A stretch of 14,054 nt of DNA from Trueperaceae bacterium (GTDB lineage: Bacteria > Deinococcota > Deinococci > Deinococcales > Trueperaceae). Shown here piece by piece: positions 6,652 through 12,825 of this stretch (the stretch's first letter is position 1; each line of letters opens with the position of its first letter). The stretch is from the NCBI GenBank assembly GCA_007130445.1, contig SLSM01000294.1, forward strand, positions 1 through 14,054, read 5' to 3'. Both the position numbers and the translations under genes were made by a program. Below the pieces are notes generated by a model that had not been told where the DNA came from, made no database searches, and was given only the letters and a program-made list of their open reading frames with translations.

Positions 6652-6693
6652 GGTCGATCCTCCTCGTTCGTGTCGCGCATCGTCTCGATGCGC
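6649..6693 (-). promoter_or_regulatory. Palindrome plus Shine-Dalgarno leader, copy A
   Basis: Reading toward VOC: GCGCATCG-AGA-CGATGCGC (perfect 8-base arms, 3-base loop, 6675-6693), about 9 bases, then GAGGAGGATCGACC and the ATG. A near copy precedes the DHFR-like gene at 7959-8002. The palindrome could be a 5' UTR hairpin or an operator. Confidence 0.5.
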
Positions 6694-6706
6694 GGTCGAT
6701 CCGTGG

Positions 6707-7357
6707 TCAGCTGTCTCGGCGGCGAAGAACGACATGGGCGGCGTGCTCCGACGCCTTGAACTCGATGCACTCGTAGCCTGGAGCCCGCGCATCGACCCCT
6801 TCGAACAGCCGCTCTCCGGCCCCCAACAGCATCGGCGCGATCGCGAGGTGCAGCTCGTCGATGAGGCCGGCACGAAGGTACTGCTGGATCGTGTTCGCCC
6901 CTCCGCCGATCCGCACGTCCAGGTCGCCGGCCGCCTCGCGTGCACGGTCGAGCGCCTCGTGAATGCCGCCCGTGATGAAGTGGAACGTCGTACCTCCTTC
7001 CATCTCGAGGGGTGCGCGCGCGTGATGGGTCAAGACGAAGACCGGACAACGGTAGGGCGGCTCGTCCCCCCACCAGCCTCGCCACCTCGTGTCCGGTCAG
7101 GGACCACGAACGGGACCGAACATGTTCCTCCCGAGGATCCAGGACCCGACGTTCTGGAAGCCGCGAGCGGTGACGTCGTCGAAGCCGGTCGTGCCGCCCG
7201 CCGTGCCCATCACGGTGCGCTGGAACGTGCGTGTCGGGGAGAGCCACCGGGCCAACGCCTCACCGCCGACGCCGAGCGGGTGGTCGATGTCCTGGCTCGG
7301 ACCGGCGCCGTATTCGTCGAGCGAGATGGTGAAGCTCGCGACACGTACCCGTGCCAC
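6707..7357 (-). pseudogene. RibD-C/DHFR-like gene interrupted by one in-frame TGA
   Basis: One reading frame encodes a complete RibD C-terminal-domain (dihydrofolate reductase-like) protein except for a TGA at 7097-7099. Before it: VRVASFTISLDEYGAGPSQD, HPLGVGGEALARW, GGTTGFDD, GSWILGRNMFGPVRGP. After it, in the same frame: PDTRWRGWWGDEPPYRCPVF, THHARAPLEMEGGTTFHF, VRIGGGANTIQQYLRAGLID, APMLLGAGERLFEG. Relatives commonly have tryptophan after RGP, so TGG to TGA by one transition explains it. The flanking sequence shows no frameshift and keeps normal codon bias, so the lesion looks recent, or is a base-call error. Start GTG at 7357 is 7 bases after GGAGG; GTG at 7363 would overlap the preceding stop. 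Without readthrough the product is 86 residues. Confidence 0.8.
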
Positions 7358-7359
7358 CT

Positions 7360-7923
7360 TCACGCCTCCGGTGCGACGCGCGGAACGTAACGCTGGAACA
7401 CCATGCCGGAAGCGAACCTGCGCTCTTCGACGAGCTCGAGGTCCAGGGGCCCAGTGAGGTCCTTGAACACGGGAGCGCCCGAACCGCGGACGATCGGCAC
7501 GGAGTAGAGCCCGTACTCGTCCACCAAGCCCGCGTCGATGAAGTGCGCAGCCAGCGTCGGTCCCGAGACCGAGAGGTCGCGGGTCGACGCCGCCTTGAGT
7601 CGCCGGATCTCATCCGGCCGGAACGCGCGCACGAGCGTCGTGTTGGCACTCGCCACGCGTTCGAGCGTCGACGAGATCACGAGCTTGTCGAGGTCGTTCC
7701 AGATGCGTGCGAACTCGTCCTGGTGCTCGGCCGACCCAGCCCCGCGCGCTTCGTAGGTCTCCCAGTAGAGCATCGCTTCGTACATGCGGCGACCGTAGAT
7801 CTCGGTGCCGTACCTGTGCATCTCGTCGTTGATGAAGGCGCTGACCTCGTCGTCGACGTGCTCCGACGGGCCAGCGAGGTAGCCGTCGAGCGACATGAAC
7901 ATCCCGTATGTCAGTGTCCCCAT
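7360..7923 (-). CDS. RibD-C/dihydrofolate reductase-like protein
   Basis: 187-residue soluble protein of the RibD C-terminal (bacterial bifunctional deaminase-reductase) family, often labelled dihydrofolate reductase. The fold binds NADPH, but the substrate of these stand-alone forms is not established. Features: TLTYGMFMSLDGYLAGPSEH (3-22), YGRRMYEAMLYWE, WNDLDKLVISSTLE, DLSVSGPTLAAHFIDAGLVDEYGLYSVPIV and GSGAPVFKDL. The ATG at 7923 is chosen over the longer frame because the family begins near this residue; GGAGGG lies 9 bases upstream, a longish spacing. The interrupted paralogue follows directly. An 11-residue mini-ORF ends 2 bases before this ATG. Confidence 0.85.
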   Translation of the reverse strand: MGTLTYGMFMSLDGYLAGPSEHVDDEVSAFINDEMHRYGTEIYGRRMYEAMLYWETYEARGAGSAEHQDEFARIWNDLDKLVISSTLERVASANTTLVRAFRPDEIRRLKAASTRDLSVSGPTLAAHFIDAGLVDEYGLYSVPIVRGSGAPVFKDLTGPLDLELVEERRFASGMVFQRYVPRVAPEA

Positions 7924-7925
7924 CG

Positions 7926-7961
7926 TCACGATCCCTCCATCCTGCCGGCAGCGGGTGTCAT
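7926..7961 (-). CDS. Possible 11-residue leader ORF before DHFR-like gene
   Basis: ATG at 7961 encodes MTPAAGRMEGS and stops 2 bases before the DHFR-like ATG at 7923. It has GAGGAGGG 6 bases upstream, better placed than the DHFR gene's own signal. It could couple translation of the next gene, or be the vestige of an earlier gene start, since the same leader opens the VOC gene. Confidence 0.3.
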   Translation of the reverse strand: MTPAAGRMEGS

Positions 7962-8002
7962 GCTCGACCCTCCTCGCTGCGGCGTGCATCGTCGCGATGC
8001 GC
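7959..8002 (-). promoter_or_regulatory. Palindrome plus Shine-Dalgarno leader, copy B
   Basis: Reading toward the DHFR-like gene: GCGCATCGCGACGATGC (16 of 17 identical to copy A; 6-base arms, 3-base loop, 7986-8000), 10 bases, then GAGGAGGGTCGAGC and an ATG (15 of 17 identical to copy A). The arm outside the core is less paired than in copy A. Confidence 0.5.
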
Positions 8003-8040
8003 GTCGTGAAGGCGCCACCAGCGATAGGGCGGCAGGCGTG

Positions 8041-8844
8041 TCACGTCGCTGGGTACTCGTCCGGGTACGGGATCGTGGGACTGCCGGCCTGGAGCCCAAG
8101 CCCGGTCAGTCGACCCGTGGGCTCCTCCCACGGCTCCTGCCGACCGAGGGCGGTGAGTTCGAGCAGCTGGTCGGAGGTGCCGACCTCGAGCCCGCGCGCG
8201 TAGGCCGAGTAGGTGTGGAACACGCGGTCGCCGACCCGCAAGAAGCAGCTCATCGCAGGGAGCTCGATCGGTTGCGTGCCGCTCACGTAGTGCTCCGTGC
8301 CGGCCCGGGCGTGCTCCTCGGGCGTGCGGTAGTTGTACTCGAGCGGCGCCACGGACTCGTCGAGGGTGGCGTGGTGGTCGTGGTTGAAGGTCCCCGAGCC
8401 GGACGAGTACCAGGGCACCTGCCAGCCCATGCGCTCCTTGAACGCTTCGAGCTTCGGGTACGGTGCGCGCGACACGAGGACGAAACTCGTCGTGCGCGCG
8501 CGCAGGTGGTTGAGGTGGCCCCGCGCGATTTCGTCGACGGCAGCCGAGCAGCTGCGGCACGGCAGCTCCCAGTCCGGTCCGTACATCACGAACTGCACGA
8601 TCAACTGGAGCCGGCCCTCGAACAGGTCGAGGAGGCCCACCTCGCCGTCGGGTCCGTCGAAGCGGACGTCGCTCGTCACCTCGACCATCGGCAGGCGGCG
8701 ACGCGCCGCGGCCACGGCGTCGCGTTCGCGGGTGAGCGTCTTCTCGCGCTCGAGCAGCGCGAGGCGCGCTTGCCGCCACGTCTCGTATGGCACGATCTCC
8801 GGCAGGTCGAGCCCCGCCAGGTCGCCGTCGTGTTGGTGTGTCAT
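8041..8844 (-). CDS. DUF899 family thioredoxin-like protein
   Basis: 267-residue protein of the DUF899 family, predicted to have a thioredoxin-like fold; reaction unknown. The N-terminal part has a charged helix (ARLALLEREKTLTRERDAVA, about 26-45) and RRRLPMVEV. The core shows FEGRLQLIVQFVMYGPDWELPCRSCS (75-100), with Cys96 and Cys99 as CRSC, then RTTSFVLVSRAP, ERMGWQVPWYSS and the C-terminal FLRVGDRVFHTYSAYARGLE. The ATG at 8844 follows AGGAGGAGGGG by a short gap. The upstream gene on this strand is the MarR regulator 73 bases away, which may control it. A related protein in many genomes is found beside SRPBCC and VOC genes. Confidence 0.85.
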   Translation of the reverse strand: MTHQHDGDLAGLDLPEIVPYETWRQARLALLEREKTLTRERDAVAAARRRLPMVEVTSDVRFDGPDGEVGLLDLFEGRLQLIVQFVMYGPDWELPCRSCSAAVDEIARGHLNHLRARTTSFVLVSRAPYPKLEAFKERMGWQVPWYSSGSGTFNHDHHATLDESVAPLEYNYRTPEEHARAGTEHYVSGTQPIELPAMSCFLRVGDRVFHTYSAYARGLEVGTSDQLLELTALGRQEPWEEPTGRLTGLGLQAGSPTIPYPDEYPAT

Positions 8845-8917
8845 GCTGCCCCTCCTCCTGATCACGGTCGAGCCACGTTGCACGGCCCTCGGGTGTGCGG
8901 ATCGGTCGCCTGGCGGA

Positions 8918-9334
8918 TCACCCCCTCGTCGAGCGCGTGGCGCGCGTGGGCGGCGCACCGTCCATGTGTTCGAGTCGATCGAGCGCGGTTTTCCACGCCG
9001 GCAGGGCGGCTTCGAGGGCGCGTCTGCCGGCCGTGGTCAGCACGAGCGGGCGTTCGCGAGCGTCGTCGGTCTGCAGCGTCTCGATCCAGCCGTTGCGCTC
9101 GAGCGTGACCGCACTGCGGGTGAGGGTGGTTCGCTCCAGGCCGAGCCCGTCGGCAAGCTGACCGCGACCGGTCGGACCGCGTTGGGCCAACGCCGCCAGT
9201 ACCGAGAACTGCGTCGAGCGCACCCCGTGCGGGCGCAGATAGGCGTCGAAGTGGCGCGTCAGCGCACGCGCCTGACGGCGGGCCGCGAGGCACGGGCACG
9301 AACGGGTCATGCTGAGGTCGACGGTCTCGGACAC
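8918..9334 (-). CDS. MarR family transcriptional regulator
   Basis: Winged-helix one-component regulator, 138 residues from GTG at 9334 or 130 from ATG at 9310. It has CPCLAARRQARALTRHFDAYL near the N-terminus, QFSVLAALAQRG, the recognition region GRGQLADGLGLERTTLTRSAVTLERNGWI and the wing TDDARERPLVLTTAGRRALE. The CPC pair is common in this MarR subgroup and could sense oxidants or electrophiles, which is inference. Neither start has a Shine-Dalgarno. GTG 9334 is preferred because a -10-like TACACT lies 8 bases upstream. It heads the same-strand array starting with DUF899 and is the likely regulator of at least that gene. Confidence 0.8.
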   Translation of the reverse strand: MSETVDLSMTRSCPCLAARRQARALTRHFDAYLRPHGVRSTQFSVLAALAQRGPTGRGQLADGLGLERTTLTRSAVTLERNGWIETLQTDDARERPLVLTTAGRRALEAALPAWKTALDRLEHMDGAPPTRATRSTRG

Positions 9335-9342
9335 GTTCGATA

Positions 9343-9371
9343 AGTGTATACGCACGTATCGTCGACCGCAA
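9343..9371 (-). promoter_or_regulatory. marR promoter with palindromic operator candidates
   Basis: On the minus strand TTGCGG (9366-9371), a 17-base spacer and TACACT (9343-9348). The spacer holds ATACG-TG-CGTAT (9348-9359), a 5-2-5 palindrome, and CGATA...TATCG arms span 9338-9361. MarR proteins usually bind such repeats at their own promoters, so autoregulation is likely. Confidence 0.45.
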
Positions 9372-9396
9372 CCCATGCCTGGTCGGCAGCGGCTCC

Positions 9397-9408
9397 GAGG
9401 CATGCCTC
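9397..9408. repeat. 12-base perfect palindrome GAGGCATGCCTC
   Basis: Lies in the 215-base gap between marR and the sll1863-like gene. An inverted partner ATGCCT stands at 9375-9380 and pairs with AGGCAT at 9398-9403. It may be a regulatory site for either divergent gene; nothing more can be said. A TACCCT hexamer further on (9497-9502) is a weak -10 candidate for the stress gene. Confidence 0.3.
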
Positions 9409-9549
9409 CGGACGCACGGCGAGCGCCGGGCACGCTGGATCGGATACGTCCAGGGCGCCCGCTGATGCAGCACAGAACAGCGCGCCCTGTCGGGATACCC
9501 TGATGGAGTGGGCTGTGCCGTCAGATTGGTTCTCCGAGGAGGCCACAGC

Positions 9550-9840
9550 ATGAGCGAACGCGAACTGTACGAGAAGAAGCTCAAGGCCAAGATCGACGAA
9601 TGGAAGGCCGAAGCCGCGAAGATGCGGGCCAAGGCCGACGGAGCGAGCGCCGACGCACAGCTCGAGTGGAAGCGTGAGGTCGACGAGATCGAGGGCGAGA
9701 TCGAGCGCGCCGAGGATCGCCTGAGCGAGCTCCGCGATGCCAGCGGTGACGCGTGGGTGTCGGTCAAGGAGGGCGCAGAGGACGCCTGGGCGTCGATCAG
9801 CAAGGGCTTCGAGAAGGCGGCCGAGCGCTTCCGAGACTGA
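9550..9840 (+). CDS. sll1863-like coiled-coil stress response protein
   Basis: 96-residue soluble, highly charged, almost wholly helical protein resembling the sll1863 stress response family. Its pattern is RELYEKKLKAKIDEWKAEAAK (4-24), a long heptad-rich stretch with EWKREVDEIEGEIERAEDRLSEL (39-61), then DAWVSVKEGAEDAWASISKGFEKAAERF, where the paired DAW motifs recur. No cysteine and no signal peptide. Role known only as stress-linked, mechanism unknown. The start ATG follows GAGGAGG by 7 bases. It converges on tetR with a 21-base gap. Confidence 0.75.
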   Translation: MSERELYEKKLKAKIDEWKAEAAKMRAKADGASADAQLEWKREVDEIEGEIERAEDRLSELRDASGDAWVSVKEGAEDAWASISKGFEKAAERFRD

Positions 9841-9861
9841 CCGACGTTCGCCGCGGGCGCG

Positions 9862-10479
9862 TCAGCCCGTCGGCCCCACGCGCGGCACCACGCCGAGCAG
9901 TACCAGGTCCACCACGTCCTCGAGCCAGCCGCGAGTGATGGGTGCGTGCTCGAGGAGCGCCCGATGCAGGATCGCGCCGACGAGCGTGTGGATCACCAGC
10001 TCGCCTCGTAGGCCGTGAGGCCATTCGCCGCGTGCCTCCGCGCGCGCCACGAGCGCTTCCATCGCGCCGCTCGTGTGCTGCTCGAGGCGGCGTGCCGCGA
10101 GCGCGGCGACGTCGGCCTCGGCCTGCGCCGACAGTGCGGCGCGTGCGACGGCACGCCCACCGGGCTGCGCGACGAACTCGGCTACGCGCCACAGCAGGCC
10201 GACCAGGTCGCCTCGAAGCGTCCCGGTGTCCGGGACGTGGGCCGCGACATCGTCGGCGATCCCCTCGAGGGCGGCGGCCACGAGCGCTGCGCGCGTCGGC
10301 CAGCGGCGGTAGATGGTGGTCTTGTTGACCTCGGCGTGTCGGGCGACGCGCTCGACGCTCAGTCCGGACAGCCCCGCGGTCGCGAGTTCGGCGAGCGTCG
10401 CCTCGAGGACGGCGTCGGTGATGCGCTGGCCGCGTGGGCGACCGGCGTCGCGACGGCGGGTGCGCTGGGTCGTGCCCAT
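9862..10479 (-). CDS. TetR/AcrR family transcriptional repressor
   Basis: 205-residue regulator. A basic N-terminal arm (QRTRRRDAGRPRGQRI) leads into the TetR helix-turn-helix: AVLEATLAELATAGLSGLSVERVARHAEVNKTTIYRRWPTRAALV (about 23-67). The helical ligand-binding domain ends in GWLEDVVDLVLLGVVPRVG. The longer open frame upstream is antisense to the glycosyltransferase; the start is ATG at 10479. No Shine-Dalgarno, but TAGGAT lies 5 bases upstream, so the gene is probably leaderless. It diverges from the glycosyltransferase with 82 bases between starts and a perfect palindrome there, the standard layout for a TetR controlling its neighbour and itself. Confidence 0.9.
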   Translation of the reverse strand: MGTTQRTRRRDAGRPRGQRITDAVLEATLAELATAGLSGLSVERVARHAEVNKTTIYRRWPTRAALVAAALEGIADDVAAHVPDTGTLRGDLVGLLWRVAEFVAQPGGRAVARAALSAQAEADVAALAARRLEQHTSGAMEALVARAEARGEWPHGLRGELVIHTLVGAILHRALLEHAPITRGWLEDVVDLVLLGVVPRVGPTG

Positions 10480-10484
10480 GCGCG

Positions 10485-10490
10485 ATCCTA
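10485..10490 (-). promoter_or_regulatory. Candidate -10 box, leaderless tetR
   Basis: Minus-strand TAGGAT (4 of 6 to consensus), then CGCGC, then the tetR ATG. No clear -35 match. Confidence 0.45.
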
Positions 10491-10526
10491 CCGCCCGGCT
10501 CCGGAGCGACGTGATAGCGTGGCTAA

Positions 10527-10543
10527 TGCAACGCCACGTTGCA
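10527..10543. promoter_or_regulatory. TetR operator candidate
   Basis: TGCAACG-CCA-CGTTGCA is a perfect 7-3-7 palindrome, 18 bases before the glycosyltransferase start and in the divergent tetR gap. A second overlapping pair, CGTGGC (10518-10523) and GCCACG (10533-10538), sits on it. TAGCGT (10515-10520) is a possible -10 for the glycosyltransferase, which would put the palindrome over its transcript start. Confidence 0.6.
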
Positions 10544-10561
10544 ATCGTGAAGAGGTGGCCC

Positions 10562-11809
10562 ATGCGCATCGCGATCGTCTGCAACGACACACGAGGGGGC
10601 GTGCAACCGTACGTCGCGCTCGCCCGCGGGCTCCGCGGCGCCGGCCACCACGTCCAGGCGGTGGCTCCGAGCGGCCTCACCGAGATGTTCGGAGACGCCG
10701 GCATCCCCGTCACGGCGCTCTCCGGAGACGTCCAGGCGATCGTGCGCGACTCGGGCGGCGCGGCAGAGCGTGGCGCGCTCGCGAGCCTCGTGTTCGCGGC
10801 ACGGCAGCTGCCGCGCGTCATGGAGACCTGGATGCGCGAGACGCTCGACGGGTGTTCGGGCGCCGACCTCATCACCGGCGGCATCGGCGGTATGGGGACC
10901 GGGCTCGCGGTCGCCGACGTGCTGGGCGTGCCGTTCGTCGAGGCGCACCTGCAGCCCGTCGGCATGCCGACCGATGCCTACCCGGGCGTGCTGATGCCCT
11001 GGATGCCGCGGTGGGCGGGCGCCGGCGCGCTGCGCCTCAGCCACACCCTCTCCGAGGCGGCCCTGTGGGGCTCGATGGCCGGGCCGACGCGCCGCGCACG
11101 ACGCCGCGTCCTCGGCCTGCGCGGCGCGCCGCGATCGAACCGTGATCAACCCGTCCTGTACGGCTTCAGCCCGGAGGTGGTCCGGGTGCCCTCGAACGGC
11201 GCGCGCCGTCGCCACACGACCGGATACTGGACGCTGCCCCTGGAGGCGGCGTGGGAACCACCGGCGGCCCTGGCGGCGTTCCTGGCGGCGGACGGCCCGC
11301 CCGTGGTCTCGATCGGGTTCGGCAGCATGGCCAGCGAAGACCCGGCCGCGCTCGCCGCGCTCGCTCGCGGCGCCGCCAGCGACGCCGGTGCGCGAGCGGT
11401 CCTGCTCTCCGGCTGGGGCGGCCTCGCCGGGGCGCCAGACGACGACACGGCGCTCACCATCGACGCCGTGCCCCACGAGTGGCTCTTCCGACACGTCGCG
11501 GCCATCGTGCACCACGGCGGCGCGGGCACCACGGGTGCGTCGCTGCGCGCCGGCGTACCCGTGACCGTCGTCCCGTTCACCATGGACCAACCGTTCTGGG
11601 GCGCCCGCGTCACCGCTCTGGGCGTTGGGCCGACGCCGATTCCCCGCACCAGGTTGACGCGCGAACGCCTCGCCTCGGCGCTCCGGCGATCGCTCGATGA
11701 CGACGCGATGCGCGGGCGTGCCGCCGCCCTCGGCGAGCGGATCCGGGCCGAGGACGGCGTGGCCGAGGCCGTTCGGCAGTTCGAGGCGCTCGCTGCGGGT
11801 CGCGGCTGA
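10562..11809 (+). CDS. Family 1 glycosyltransferase (GT-B fold)
   Basis: Predicted nucleotide-sugar-dependent glycosyltransferase of 415 residues, the usual size of UGT and macrolide glycosyltransferases; acceptor unknown. The N-terminal acceptor domain starts RIAIVCNDTRGGVQPYVALA and ARGLRGAGHHVQAVAP. The C-terminal donor domain has PPVVSIGFGSMASEDP, then VPHEWLFRHVAAIVHHGGAGTTGASL (about 303-328, the donor signature with HHGGAGTT) and PFTMDQPFWGARVTALGVGP (from about 338), with the DQ pair that contacts the sugar. Nothing key is missing. The start is ATG at 10562 after AGAGG with 6 bases spacing; the frame open back to 10313 is a shadow. The divergent TetR probably represses it. It may inactivate a natural product or decorate a lipid; neither is shown. 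Confidence 0.85.
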   Translation: MRIAIVCNDTRGGVQPYVALARGLRGAGHHVQAVAPSGLTEMFGDAGIPVTALSGDVQAIVRDSGGAAERGALASLVFAARQLPRVMETWMRETLDGCSGADLITGGIGGMGTGLAVADVLGVPFVEAHLQPVGMPTDAYPGVLMPWMPRWAGAGALRLSHTLSEAALWGSMAGPTRRARRRVLGLRGAPRSNRDQPVLYGFSPEVVRVPSNGARRRHTTGYWTLPLEAAWEPPAALAAFLAADGPPVVSIGFGSMASEDPAALAALARGAASDAGARAVLLSGWGGLAGAPDDDTALTIDAVPHEWLFRHVAAIVHHGGAGTTGASLRAGVPVTVVPFTMDQPFWGARVTALGVGPTPIPRTRLTRERLASALRRSLDDDAMRGRAAALGERIRAEDGVAEAVRQFEALAAGRG

Positions 11810-11868
11810 GTGAACGCCGGACCCCTCCCCGGAGCGGATCGTGCGCACCGTTCGTCGTCGGTGACGGC

Positions 11869-11874
11869 TACACT
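11869..11874 (+). promoter_or_regulatory. Candidate -10 box for COG3375 gene
   Basis: TACACT, 8 bases, then the ATG at 11883, with no Shine-Dalgarno. The same hexamer at the same distance precedes the marR GTG. The rest of the 73-base gap after the glycosyltransferase shows no strong hairpin. Confidence 0.4.
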
Positions 11875-11882
11875 GGCGGTCG

Positions 11883-12767
11883 ATGGCGAGCCACCCGGTC
11901 CAGATCCACCCGCTCGTGACGATGGACGCCCTGCGCACCTGCGAGCAGTTGCAGCTCGCCGTGTGGGGGTACGCCGACCGCGAGGTCGTGCCCGCCGCGC
12001 AGATGCGGGCCGCCATGCACGCCGGCGCCCTGATCGCCGGCGCCTTCGTCGGGCGCGAGCAGATCGGCTTCCTCTACGGCTTTCCCGCCCTACCGCACGA
12101 GGCCGGGCTGGAGGGCGTCGGCCTGCACTCGCACATGATGGCCGTGCTGCCGGAGGCGCGTGGGCTCGGCGCCGGACGGCGGCTGAAGTGGTTCCAGCGC
12201 CGCTGGTGCCAAGACCGCGGCATGCGCTGGCTCACCTGGACGTTCGACCCGCTCATGGCTCCCAACGCACGCCTCAACCTCGGTTATCTCGGCGCGGTGG
12301 TGCACGAGTACCAGACCGATTTCTACGGCGTGTTGGGCGGGCAGTTGTCTGGCACGCTGCCCACGGATCGCTTCGTGGCGCTGTGGTGGATCGGCCACGA
12401 CCACGTCCGCGCCTGCGCCGCCCGCGATGACGCCGCACGCTTCGGCGACGGCCGCGACGACGACCAGGACGCGTTCGCCGCGAGGGCGGCCGCCGGCGAC
12501 GCGGCTGCGGCCGATGCGCCCTGGGCGCTCGAGATCGCGGACGACGGCGGTCCGAGCGAGCCGAGCCTCGAGCTTGCCGCGTCGGTCGTGCGGGTCGCCG
12601 CGCCAGCCGACGCCTCGCGCTTGCGACGCGACAGTCCGCCCGTGGCGCTGGCCTGGCGGGAGGCCTTCAAGGCGGTGTTCCCGACGTACTTCGCGCGCGG
12701 GTACGAGGTGCGCGGCTTCGAGGGCGGGGCGTATCGCCTCATGCGGGAGCGGCTCGAATCAGAATAG
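11883..12767 (+). CDS. COG3375-type GNAT superfamily protein
   Basis: 294-residue protein matching predicted acetyltransferases of the COG3375 type; substrate unknown. Recognisable segments: CEQLQLAVWGYADREVVPAAQM (20-41), AGAFVGREQIGFLYGFPA, then LHSHMMAVLPEARGLGAGRRLKW (81-103, acetyl-CoA loop RGLGAG), WLTWTFDPLMAPNARLNLGYLGAVVHEY (116-143), FYGVLGGQLSGTLPTDRFVALWWI (147-170). The C-terminal 120 residues contain an Ala/Asp-rich insert and end in AFKAVFPTYFARGYEVRGFEGGAYRL. Length is normal for the group. It starts without a Shine-Dalgarno behind TACACT and ends in TAG just before the next promoter. Confidence 0.85.
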   Translation: MASHPVQIHPLVTMDALRTCEQLQLAVWGYADREVVPAAQMRAAMHAGALIAGAFVGREQIGFLYGFPALPHEAGLEGVGLHSHMMAVLPEARGLGAGRRLKWFQRRWCQDRGMRWLTWTFDPLMAPNARLNLGYLGAVVHEYQTDFYGVLGGQLSGTLPTDRFVALWWIGHDHVRACAARDDAARFGDGRDDDQDAFAARAAAGDAAAADAPWALEIADDGGPSEPSLELAASVVRVAAPADASRLRRDSPPVALAWREAFKAVFPTYFARGYEVRGFEGGAYRLMRERLESE

Positions 12768-12777
12768 AAAGCAGCAC

Positions 12778-12806
12778 TTGACAAACTGACAACCAGTGAC
12801 TACCAT
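12778..12806 (+). promoter_or_regulatory. Promoter of small protein-DUF4097 operon
   Basis: TTGACA at 12778-12783, a 17-base spacer, TACCAT at 12801-12806: exact -35, 4 of 6 at -10. The predicted transcript starts near 12813, leaving a leader of about 13 bases holding GAGGAGG before the ATG at 12826. The spacer contains a second TGACAA eight bases after the first (12779 and 12787) and ACTG-ACAAC-CAGT, a possible regulator site. Confidence 0.65.
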
Positions 12807-12825
12807 GTGTGACGAGGAGGGCGAC

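Noticed and set aside
7064..7099. A frameshift in the G-run near the broken DHFR-like gene
   Set aside because: Recounting gives six C bases at 7066-7071, so the frame before and after the TGA is the same. Only the stop is a lesion.
7097..7099. TGA read as selenocysteine or tryptophan
   Set aside because: Relatives have Trp rather than Cys here, no selenocysteine-type hairpin is evident after it, and TGA ends many genes in the window.
9440..9502. Stress-sigma promoter before the sll1863-like gene
   Set aside because: TACCCT is present, but no matching upstream element at the right spacing was found.
11810..11882. Terminator after the glycosyltransferase
   Set aside because: Only a 4-base CTCC/GGAG pairing is visible, too weak to call.
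10523..12016. 497-residue minus-strand frame opposite the glycosyltransferase
   Set aside because: Antisense shadow. It has no recognisable domain, while the plus strand has clear GT-B motifs and a ribosome binding site.
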